From positions 1 through 35,399 of the forward strand of contig DAML01000025.1 of the NCBI GenBank assembly GCA_002497075.1: a stretch of DNA of 35,399 bases, in the 5' to 3' direction. The notes beneath the pieces were generated by a model that was not told the origin of the DNA, did no database searches, and saw nothing but the letters and a program-made list of their open reading frames with translations. Positions 29,557-35,399 of the stretch are shown in pieces. Origin of the DNA: Methanomassiliicoccaceae archaeon UBA472. Its GTDB lineage: Archaea; Thermoplasmatota; Thermoplasmata; Methanomassiliicoccales; UBA472. The position numbers and the translations under genes are program-made. Position 1 is the first letter of the stretch, and every line of letters starts with the position of its first letter.

Positions 29557-30231
29557 ATGGATGTCCTGGAGCTGCCGACCGAACCTGTGGCGATCACCCT
29601 GGTGAAGAAGGGCCAGACTCTGCCCGATGGCTACCAAATCCCGGAAAAGAACATCAGGCATTGCCAGTCCGTCATGCGGGCCAGGAGGGGAGAGAAGCTT
29701 TTGCTTACGGGTGAGAAGCACGCCTGTCACGTCGGAGCGTCCGCTCTGGGCTTGGTCCCCATTCCCGACAAGGTGAGGTCTGGGGAGTTCCATTACAACC
29801 TGGGCATGTTCGACAGCGTCGCGGCCGCCAAGAAGATGATCGACGAGCGGCCCCAGCTGGACTGTGGAAGTGTCATCGCTACGGCCGTATCCCCGCTTAG
29901 CAAGACGGAACTGCCGCCGGACGTGGTGGTGGTGACCGGAACGCCCGAGCAGATGTACTGGCTACTTCCAGTGGCCGCCAAGTTCTTTGAGGGCGGCAAG
30001 ATCTCGGTAGAGCTGGAACCCTTCCAGGCCAGTTGCGCTTATTCCACCGTCTACCCCTTCCTGCATGACACCCTGAGCCTGTCCATCGGCTGCTATGGCT
30101 GCCGGAAGTCCACCGACCTGGAGCCGACCGAGATGCTGGTCGGGATACCGGCGACCAAACTGGAGGCGGTGGTGCAATCCCTGCAGAAGATCAAGTCGGT
30201 CCGGGAGAAAGGTAAGATCAAAAGCGGCTGA
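29557..30231 (+). CDS. DUF169 family protein
   Basis: A 224-aa cytosolic protein of the DUF169 family, common in methanogens and other anaerobes but without known activity. Conserved features are EPVAITLVKKG at the start, RHCQSVMRARRGEKLLLTGEKHACHVGASALGL (~36-68) with two Cys, and SIGCYGCRKSTDLEPTEMLVGIP (~178-200), a CxxC pair next to the family's DLxxxE motif. The conserved Cys residues suggest cofactor or metal binding. ATG 29557; the 95-bp upstream spacer is AT-rich with weak TATA candidates. A T-rich terminator follows, so it is probably a single-gene unit. Confidence 0.88.
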   Translation: MDVLELPTEPVAITLVKKGQTLPDGYQIPEKNIRHCQSVMRARRGEKLLLTGEKHACHVGASALGLVPIPDKVRSGEFHYNLGMFDSVAAAKKMIDERPQLDCGSVIATAVSPLSKTELPPDVVVVTGTPEQMYWLLPVAAKFFEGGKISVELEPFQASCAYSTVYPFLHDTLSLSIGCYGCRKSTDLEPTEMLVGIPATKLEAVVQSLQKIKSVREKGKIKSG

Positions 30232-30240
30232 TCCTGAACT

Positions 30241-30276
30241 TTCTTACAATTTTTTTTATTTTTTCATTTATTTTTG
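30241..30276 (+). terminator. T-rich terminator after the DUF169 gene
   Basis: It begins 9 nt after the stop and includes runs of eight, six and five T's, separating this gene from the lrp-ycaO-tfuA block. Confidence 0.65.
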
Positions 30277-30287
30277 AAACAAAGGTC

Positions 30288-30333
30288 AATATAATAGCGT
30301 TGTCAATGGTTGGCATGCAATTAATTTGCAGGC
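30288..30333 (+). promoter_or_regulatory. lrp promoter with palindromic operator at the start site
   Basis: AATATAATA (30288-30296) is the TATA box. TGCAA-TTAAT-TTGCA (30316-30330) is a perfect inverted repeat, and GC on each flank extends it to a near-perfect palindrome (30313-30333, one mismatch). It covers the predicted transcription start ~25 bp downstream of TATA, the layout of an autorepressed Lrp gene. Confidence 0.55.
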
Positions 30334-30339
30334 CTTATC

Positions 30340-30825
30340 ATGGACCTCATCGATCTAAAGATACTCAGGATGCTGAGGAAGAACGCCCGGGAGAACCTAG
30401 GGACGATCGGGGACCAGCTTGGCGTGTCCAAGGCCACGGTCAGCAGGCGTATCTCCCGTCTCGAGCAGGACGGATACGTCAACGCCTATACCATGCAGGT
30501 CAACACAGGGAAGCTGGGTCTGATGCGCGCCTTGATCGGGCTGCAGGTGGTCGGGTCTCCGCTCGGCGCGGTGATCGACGAGCTCAAGAAGTTCCCTGGC
30601 ATACAGTACGCATATAAGGTGTTCGGGGACCATTCCCTGATATGCGAGGTCTATGCCAGCAGCGTGGACAGTCTTTACGACCTCATCCAGGACAAGATAG
30701 TCAACATACCGAACGTGCAGAGGGTGGAGGTCGACATTCTCATCGAACGGATACCGATCAACGAGGATGCCATGTTCGATCTGGCCTTACCATTGGCAGA
30801 GAGCGAAGGGTCCCGTGACCGATGA
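30340..30825 (+). CDS. Lrp/AsnC-family transcriptional regulator
   Basis: A 161-aa feast/famine regulator. Residues 1-60 are the winged helix (MDLIDLKILRMLRKNARENLGTIGDQL, then SKATVSRRISRLEQDGYV), and ~65-150 the RAM (ACT-like) ligand-binding domain (RALIGLQVVGSPLGAVIDELKKFPG, then GDHSLICEVYASSVDSLYDLI). Such proteins form octameric discs and respond to amino acids. ATG 30340 is used. A palindrome covers its own promoter, so autoregulation is likely. The ycaO gene follows within 40 nt on the same strand, so Lrp may also be co-transcribed with, or control, the McrA-modification genes and perhaps mcr. Confidence 0.92.
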   Translation: MDLIDLKILRMLRKNARENLGTIGDQLGVSKATVSRRISRLEQDGYVNAYTMQVNTGKLGLMRALIGLQVVGSPLGAVIDELKKFPGIQYAYKVFGDHSLICEVYASSVDSLYDLIQDKIVNIPNVQRVEVDILIERIPINEDAMFDLALPLAESEGSRDR

Positions 30826-30864
30826 CGCAAAAGCTTTTTGATTCTGCCGATGTTCTCCCCACCC

Positions 30865-32058
30865 ATGGAACTCCACCCTGTTGCCAAGACATATACCAAG
30901 GACGGTCACCGGGCGATCAGCCCCGAGGCCACCCTGAAGCGGGTGGAGCCGCTGCTCGCGACCGCAGGGATAACCCGCGTGGCGGACATAACCGACCTTG
31001 ACCGTATCGGCATACCGGTTTTCTCCAGCATAAGGCCCGGGGCGAAGGAAGGAGCGATATCCATCTACAACGGCAAAGGTGCCAGCCGAGAACAGGCGCG
31101 CGTTTCGGCGATCATGGAGGCCATGGAGCGCTACTCCGCCGAACCGAAGGGCGAGAAGGTCCGGCGGGACCTGATGGAGAACATGCTGACCTCGGAGAAC
31201 GCCATCGACCCTCGTTCCCTCATACTTCCGCAGATGATCAACGTTCACGTCAACTTCCATCCCATCGCCTGGGTCAAGGGGTACGACCTCATAGAGGGCG
31301 AGGACATCTGGGTTCCGGCAGGGGCGGTGTACCATCCTTACGAATCCAACAAGGACCTTCAGCTATTCAGGAGCAACACCAATGGACTCGCGTCCGGCAA
31401 CAATCTTGAAGAGGCGATACTTCACGCCATGTGCGAGGTGGTCGAGAGAGACGCCTGGTCGATATGCGAGGCAAGGCGGAAACCGCGAGGAGAGATCGTC
31501 GTCGGGGACGACTGCGCGGTGGTAAGCGACCTACTTCAAAAGTTCAACAAGCAAGGGGTGGAAGTGCATCTCAAGGACCTCACCAGCGATATAGGCATTC
31601 CGACCATCGCTGCCGCGGCGGACGACGCGAGGATGAAGGACCCTGCGCTTCTTAACCTGGGTGTAGGAACGCATCTGAGCCCCAGGGTGGCGGCGATCCG
31701 AGCTCTGACGGAGGTAGCGCAGAGCCGCTGCACGCAGATACACGGCGCCCGCGAGGATACCACCAAGGCCGACATCAATCGAGCGCTCGGATACGAACGA
31801 ATGAAGAGGATGAACTCCATGTACTTCTCCCCGTCCGACGGGGTCAGCATCTCCGACTTCCCGGAGTTCGACACCAAGGACCTGCTGGAAGACATAGAGG
31901 TGGTCCTGGACCATCTGATGGACCGTGGCTTCGAGAAGGTCATCGTGGTGGAACTTACCCGGCCGGAGCTTGGCGTTCCTGTCGTGCGTGTGATCATACC
32001 AGGAATGGAGATCTTCGCCATGGACATGGACCGCATGGGGCCGAGGCTGGTGGCATGA
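30865..32058 (+). CDS. ycaO: YcaO cyclodehydratase, McrA-glycine thioamidation
   Basis: Methanogen YcaO uses ATP to activate a backbone amide so that sulfur can replace oxygen, giving thioglycine in the McrA subunit of Mcr. The 397-aa product has the YcaO ATP/Mg motifs: SAIMEAMERYSAE (~90-102, ExxxE type), the CEVVERDAW segment (~193) and TEVAQSRCTQIHGARED (~290). The C terminus (GMEIFAMDMDRMGPRLVA) resembles methanogen YcaO ends. The start is most likely ATG 30865 (MELHPVAKTY); ATG 30850 and TTG 30838 are in frame. None has a clear Shine-Dalgarno site. The stop overlaps the tfuA start (ATGA). Its position just upstream of mcr supports McrA as substrate. Confidence 0.92.
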   Translation: MELHPVAKTYTKDGHRAISPEATLKRVEPLLATAGITRVADITDLDRIGIPVFSSIRPGAKEGAISIYNGKGASREQARVSAIMEAMERYSAEPKGEKVRRDLMENMLTSENAIDPRSLILPQMINVHVNFHPIAWVKGYDLIEGEDIWVPAGAVYHPYESNKDLQLFRSNTNGLASGNNLEEAILHAMCEVVERDAWSICEARRKPRGEIVVGDDCAVVSDLLQKFNKQGVEVHLKDLTSDIGIPTIAAAADDARMKDPALLNLGVGTHLSPRVAAIRALTEVAQSRCTQIHGAREDTTKADINRALGYERMKRMNSMYFSPSDGVSISDFPEFDTKDLLEDIEVVLDHLMDRGFEKVIVVELTRPELGVPVVRVIIPGMEIFAMDMDRMGPRLVA

Positions 32059-32687
32059 GACCGGTGGTATTTTTGGGGCCAAGCCTTCCTCTTGCCGAGG
32101 CCAAGGAGATCATCGATGCCGATTATCGTCCGCCAGTGAGGAGAGGTGACCTGCAACAACTGGAAGGCGTTGAGCTGGTATGCATAATCGACGGCGTGTT
32201 CCTGCAGAGCTGTTCGGTCGGCCACCGTGAGATCCTTTCCCTTCTGAACCGAAAGGTAACGGTGGTCGGAGGGGGGAGCATGGGAGCGCTGCGGGCGGCC
32301 GAAATGGGTCATTACGGCATGACCGGCGTCGGGCGAATATACAAGATGTATGCCTGCGGAGAGGTCCAGGGGGATGACGAGGTGGCGTTGGTGTTCGACC
32401 CGGAGACCATGGAGCCATTGTCCGAGCCGCTGGTCAATCTGCGGTCGTTGTTGGACGCGGCATGGATGGCCGATGTCATCGATTCGGCGCAGAGGGCCGG
32501 GATCCTAAGCGACATGCGTTCGATATACTACCCTCGCAGAACGATCGCTGCGTTCATAGAAGTGGCGCACAGGCGATTGGGCGAAGGTCGAACGGGAACG
32601 TTCGACCGTTTCTTTGAAGAAAATTACCGAGATATTAAAAAGGAGGATGCCATAGAAGTCCTCAAACACGTTAAGAATGTCTGCTGA
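32055..32687 (+). CDS. tfuA: TfuA-like protein, partner of YcaO
   Basis: TfuA proteins accompany YcaO in McrA thioamidation and are thought to help deliver or mobilise sulfur. The 210-aa product begins RPVVFLGPSLPLAEAKEIIDADYRPPVRRGDL, the TfuA hallmark (FxGPSL, then PPxxRGD), followed by CIIDGVFLQSCSVGHREIL and GGSMGALRAAEM, all typical. ATG 32055 overlaps the ycaO TGA, so translation is coupled. A ~280-bp AT-rich spacer with palindromes separates it from mcrB. Confidence 0.93.
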   Translation: MRPVVFLGPSLPLAEAKEIIDADYRPPVRRGDLQQLEGVELVCIIDGVFLQSCSVGHREILSLLNRKVTVVGGGSMGALRAAEMGHYGMTGVGRIYKMYACGEVQGDDEVALVFDPETMEPLSEPLVNLRSLLDAAWMADVIDSAQRAGILSDMRSIYYPRRTIAAFIEVAHRRLGEGRTGTFDRFFEENYRDIKKEDAIEVLKHVKNVC

Positions 32688-32797
32688 TGGGTGAAGATAT
32701 TATTATAAAGGCAAATTAAAAAATTTTAAAAATTGAAATTCTAATTATATTCAATTTGAAAAATTATAAAAAATTTTAGGTCGTTAAAACTTAGACG

Positions 32798-32821
32798 TTT
32801 TTGTCTGGGGTGAGACAAAAA
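32798..32821. promoter_or_regulatory. Inverted repeat before mcrB sharing half-sites with the mtrA-like promoter
   Basis: TTTTTGTCT and AGACAAAAA form a perfect 9-bp inverted repeat around GGGGTG. The same half-sites (TTTTTGTC/GACAAAAA) form the palindrome at 26406-26422, and both are followed by ATYAA. It may be an operator for a shared regulator, or a hairpin/terminator relic after tfuA. Confidence 0.5.
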
Positions 32822-32838
32822 TTAAGCTATTGTTTAAC

Positions 32839-32859
32839 ATGGATGGACTATCCATCCAT
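32839..32859. promoter_or_regulatory. 21-bp palindrome in the mcr promoter (operator-like motif, copy 3)
   Basis: ATGGATGGA and TCCATCCAT are perfect 9-bp arms around CTA. The inner 19 bp (32840-32858) read TGGATG-GACT-ATCCATCCA, matching all 15 fixed bases of the two copies before the corrinoid-protein gene. It ends 9 bp upstream of the TATA-like TTATATT (32868). Confidence 0.7.
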
Positions 32860-32867
32860 CATCAAGC

Positions 32868-32874
32868 TTATATT
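32868..32874 (+). promoter_or_regulatory. TATA-like box of the mcr operon
   Basis: TTATATT lies ~100 nt before the mcrB ATG, implying a leader of ~70-75 nt that carries the strong AAAGGAGGT Shine-Dalgarno site (32957-32965). The rest of the 283-bp spacer (32688-32797) is very AT-rich and holds no gene. Confidence 0.5.
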
Positions 32875-32970
32875 CTAACTACACATTGTCGAGTCCGCAA
32901 GGGGTACCGGTTTTCTCAGGATTGATGTAAGTCTGCTTGAGAGGACCGAGCTATTGAAAGGAGGTAAAAA

Positions 32971-34299
32971 ATGGCAAAATACAAGGACAAGGTGGACTTG
33001 TATGACGACAGAGGCAAACTAATCGAAAAGGACGTGCCTCTCGACGCATTAAGTCCGTTAAATAACGCCGCCATTAAGCGAACCATTTCTCTGACGAAGA
33101 GAACGATCGCTGTCAACCTCGAGGGTGTTGAGAAAAGTCTCAAGACCGGAGCGGTTGGTGGATTGAACGTTCCCGGCAGGGTTTTGGACATCGCTGTAGT
33201 GGCGAACGCTGACAAGCTGGCCAAGAAGATCAAGGACACTCTGAAGGTCGTCAAGGACGATGACACCGAAGTCAAGACCATGGCGGACGGAAAGAGGATG
33301 GTTGTGACCTGCCCCAGCGCAAGGATAGACTCCGGAGCAGAGTACACCACCGGGTTCACCGCAGTGGCCTCAGCGGTCACCGAGGCTATCATCGACCAGT
33401 TCGACGTGAACATGTTCGAGGCCTCGATGGTCAAGGCTGCCGTCTGGGGAAGGTACCCGCAGACCATCAACATGATGGGCTCCAACCTGAAGACCATCCT
33501 GGATGTGCCGCAGTTGAACGAGGGAACTGGCTTCGCGCTCAGGAACATCATGGCTAACCACATAGTCATGCTGACTGGCAGGAACGCCATGAACGCCGCA
33601 GCGCTGTCTTCCATATACGAGACCGTGGCCGCCTACGAGATGGGTGACGCGGTCGGTAACTTCGAGAGGCAGCACCTGTTGTCCCTGGCTTATCAGGGTC
33701 TGAACGCCAACAACCTGGTCTACAACTGGGTAAAGGAGAACGGCAAGACCGGCACCGTCGGTGATGTCGTCGCCAGCATGGTTGGCACAGCCTTGGAAGA
33801 CAAGGTCATCAAGAAGGGAAAGAAGTTCCCGTCCGGATTCGTTGAGTACACCACCAACGACTTCCCGCTGTGGAACGCCTACGTGTCCGCCGGAATGCTC
33901 GCTGCGATATGCGTGAACATCGGTGCCGCAAGGGCCGCGCAGGGTATCCCGTCCACCATTCTGTACTATAACGACTTGGTGGAGCACGAGACCAGCCTGC
34001 CCGGTGTAGACTATGGTAGGGCCATGGGTACTTCCGTCGGTATGTCCTTCTTCAGCCACTCGATCTATGGCGGTGGCGGTCCGGGACTGTTCCACGGAAA
34101 CCACGTGGTTACGAGGCATGCTAAGGGAACCGTCATACCGGTCATTGCAGCCGGATGCGCTCTGGATGCTGGTACCCAGTACTTCAGCGCTGAGAACACC
34201 TCCCTCGTTCTGAAGGAAGTGTTCGGTGACATTGACGTGTTCAAGAGCCCAATGAAGATGGTCGGTAAGGAGGCCAAGAAGCTGAAGGAGCTGGTCTGA
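32971..34299 (+). CDS. mcrB: Methyl-coenzyme M reductase, beta subunit
   Basis: Beta subunit of the (alpha-beta-gamma)2 enzyme that reduces methyl-CoM with coenzyme B to methane. The 442-aa length is normal. Typical segments include YKDKVDLYDDRGKLIEKDVP at the start, LNNAAIKRTISLTKRTIAVNLEGVE, YPQTINMMGSNLKTILDVPQ, GYQSLNANN-like AYQGLNANNLVYNWVKENG and the active-site-adjacent HSIYGGGGPGLFHGNHVVTRH (~367-387). ATG 32971 follows AAAGGAGGT, one of the strongest ribosome sites in the window, as expected for one of the most abundant proteins of a methanogen. First gene of mcrBDG(A). Confidence 0.98.
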   Translation: MAKYKDKVDLYDDRGKLIEKDVPLDALSPLNNAAIKRTISLTKRTIAVNLEGVEKSLKTGAVGGLNVPGRVLDIAVVANADKLAKKIKDTLKVVKDDDTEVKTMADGKRMVVTCPSARIDSGAEYTTGFTAVASAVTEAIIDQFDVNMFEASMVKAAVWGRYPQTINMMGSNLKTILDVPQLNEGTGFALRNIMANHIVMLTGRNAMNAAALSSIYETVAAYEMGDAVGNFERQHLLSLAYQGLNANNLVYNWVKENGKTGTVGDVVASMVGTALEDKVIKKGKKFPSGFVEYTTNDFPLWNAYVSAGMLAAICVNIGAARAAQGIPSTILYYNDLVEHETSLPGVDYGRAMGTSVGMSFFSHSIYGGGGPGLFHGNHVVTRHAKGTVIPVIAAGCALDAGTQYFSAENTSLVLKEVFGDIDVFKSPMKMVGKEAKKLKELV

Positions 34300-34301
34300 A
34301 C

Positions 34302-34724
34302 ATGAGTACACCTGCCTCCGAGGAGGTCCCCTTACCCGAGATTCAGATCTTCCCTGAGAGGTTACTGCTGGCCTCTACCACGGAAACGCTGCTGAATAAG
34401 CTGTACGCCGTCAAGAACGTCCGGCAAATAAACATCCAGGGCGAGGGACTGCCTACAGTAATGAAGGCCGGTCCCGGGACTGGCGGTCCGGTCAATCATC
34501 CGGAACGCAAGAAGATCAAGGTCAAGGGCGAGGAACTCGAGCTAACTGTACAGGTCGGCCGCATATTCGTTGAGATAAGCGACATCGACTTTGTCCAACA
34601 GGCTCTGAAGGACATTGAGGAGGTATGCAAGGAAGTGCTACCCTTCAGTTTTACATTGGAGGTAGGTCGCTACAACAAGTTCAAGCCCACTGTTTCAGAC
34701 TACAAAAAAGGATTGGTGAAATAA
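34302..34724 (+). CDS. mcrD: Methyl-coenzyme M reductase operon protein D
   Basis: McrD is a small accessory protein that binds Mcr during assembly or F430 handling and is not part of the mature enzyme. The 140-aa product has the family pattern PEIQIFPERLLLASTTETLLNKLY, the GEGLPTVMKAGPGTGGPVNHPERKKI glycine-rich middle and VQVGRIFVEISD. The ATG at 34302 comes 2 nt after the mcrB stop. It is followed directly by mcrG, with no mcrC, unlike the mcrBDCGA order of many other methanogens. Confidence 0.95.
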   Translation: MSTPASEEVPLPEIQIFPERLLLASTTETLLNKLYAVKNVRQINIQGEGLPTVMKAGPGTGGPVNHPERKKIKVKGEELELTVQVGRIFVEISDIDFVQQALKDIEEVCKEVLPFSFTLEVGRYNKFKPTVSDYKKGLVK

Positions 34725-34725
34725 C

Positions 34726-35399
34726 ATGGCTAAGACAAAGTACAAGGCACAATTCTATCCTGGCAACACCCTGCCCGCCAAGAACCGCAGACGCTTCATG
34801 GACCCCAGCGTCAAGCTGGAGAAGCTGCGCGACGTTCCGATGGACGACGTGGTCAAGATCTTGGGACACAGGGTCCCCGGTTCCGACTACGCCACTATCC
34901 ACCCGCCGCTAGCTGAGGGCAACGAGCCCGACTGCCCCATCAGGGCGTTGGTCGAGCCCATAGAGGGTGCGAAGAAGGGAGACAGGATCAGGTACGTTCA
35001 GTTCACTGACTCCGTATACTGGGCCCCCATCATTCCGTATGTGAGGGCGCAGATGTACATGTGGAGATTCAGGGGAATCGACACTGGTACCCTGTCCGGA
35101 AGGCAGATCATCGAGATGAGGGAGAGGGACGTCGAAAAGGTGGCCAAGGAACTCATCGACAACGAGACCTTCGATACCGCTAGGACCGGTATCAGGGGAG
35201 CGACCGTGCACGGCCACGCCGTTAGGCTGGACGAGAACGGTTTGATGTTCGATGCCTGGCAGAGGTTCCGCTGGAACGCGAAGAAGGGCGAGGTTGAGTA
35301 CGTGAAGGACCAGGTCGGTGTCCCGCTGGACAAGCCGGTTCCGGTCGGAAAGCCCATGCCCGAGAAGTGGTTGAAGGAGCACACCACCATGTTCCGCGC
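34726..35399 (+). CDS. mcrG: Methyl-coenzyme M reductase, gamma subunit, cut by window edge
   Basis: Gamma subunit of Mcr. The first ~224 residues are present, which leaves ~30-40 to the usual length of ~250-265. Characteristic segments are MAKTKYKAQFYPG, VPMDDVVKILGHRVPGSDY, HPPLAE, IRYVQFTDSVYWAPIIPYVRAQMYM (~90-115), the RFRGIDTGTLSGRQIIEMRERD region that contacts F430, and ARTGIRGATVHGHAVRLDENG. ATG 34726 begins 1 nt after the mcrD stop. mcrA is expected just beyond the right edge. Confidence 0.97.
   Translation, partial: MAKTKYKAQFYPGNTLPAKNRRRFMDPSVKLEKLRDVPMDDVVKILGHRVPGSDYATIHPPLAEGNEPDCPIRALVEPIEGAKKGDRIRYVQFTDSVYWAPIIPYVRAQMYMWRFRGIDTGTLSGRQIIEMRERDVEKVAKELIDNETFDTARTGIRGATVHGHAVRLDENGLMFDAWQRFRWNAKKGEVEYVKDQVGVPLDKPVPVGKPMPEKWLKEHTTMFR

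Noticed and set aside
1..35399. CRISPR arrays, insertion sequences, prophage, rRNA or riboswitches
   Set aside because: No regularly spaced repeats, transposase-like proteins, att-like duplications or conserved rRNA/riboswitch segments were seen on either strand.

Overview
The window reads as chromosomal DNA (roughly 55-60% G+C in genes, AT-rich spacers) of a methylotrophic methanogen in the class Thermoplasmata, most likely order Methanomassiliicoccales. Three things point there. The right end carries mcrB-mcrD-mcrG of methyl-coenzyme M reductase with no mcrC between mcrD and mcrG. Corrinoid-dependent methyltransferase genes are scattered through the centre: a corrinoid protein, an MtbA/MtaA-type methylcobamide:CoM methyltransferase and a RamA-type reductive activase. 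Promoters look archaeal (TATA boxes, GGTGA Shine-Dalgarno sites, several probable leaderless starts). The species assignment is inference; no 16S rRNA or pyl gene lies in the window.

Layout. 1-9.5 kb is mostly housekeeping: rtcB (cut by the left edge), a DUF835 membrane protein, tRNA-His(GUG), a winged-helix regulator, a candidate 22-aa micro-gene, a CPBP protease, argF, a coupled DHH-phosphoesterase/RNase H-like exonuclease pair, a metallophosphoesterase and a sugar-nucleotide epimerase. 9.6-16 kb has a 30-aa zinc ribbon overlapping a radical SAM gene (AmrS type), a methyltransferase corrinoid protein, a Cys-rich winged-helix regulator, a membrane protein built of six repeats, and a lone HyuA-type ATPase. 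16-18.6 kb is an arsenic-type locus: an intact ArsP-like permease, thioredoxin-like protein and DGC-domain protein, followed by a broken arsC and a 5'-truncated acr3.

18.6-26.4 kb is the methyl-transfer core: mtbA, a second UroD-fold methyltransferase, an uncharacterised protein and a G3E GTPase on the minus strand, then ramA and a metallo-beta-lactamase protein on the plus strand, facing a soluble mtrA-like/mtrH-like pair. 26.5-30.3 kb holds two Cys-containing unknowns, a DUF1616 protein, a methyltransferase-fold protein and a DUF169 protein. 30.3-35.4 kb holds an Lrp regulator with a palindrome at its promoter, ycaO-tfuA (the thioamidation pair known to modify McrA) and mcrBDG, running off the right edge inside mcrG.

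How it fits together. RamA-type proteins reduce inactive Co(II) corrinoids, the corrinoid protein carries the methyl group, MtbA passes it to coenzyme M and Mcr makes methane, with YcaO/TfuA maturing McrA. The most striking signal is a 19-bp operator-like motif (TGGATG-N4-ATCCATCCA), present twice before the corrinoid-protein gene and once before mcrB, each promoter-proximal copy 8-9 bp upstream of a TATA-like box. It suggests one regulator for methyl activation and methane formation. The second is the MtrA-like/MtrH-like pair beside ramA and a pterin-type MBL protein, with no other Mtr subunit in view, which looks like a free-standing corrinoid/pterin methyl-transfer system.
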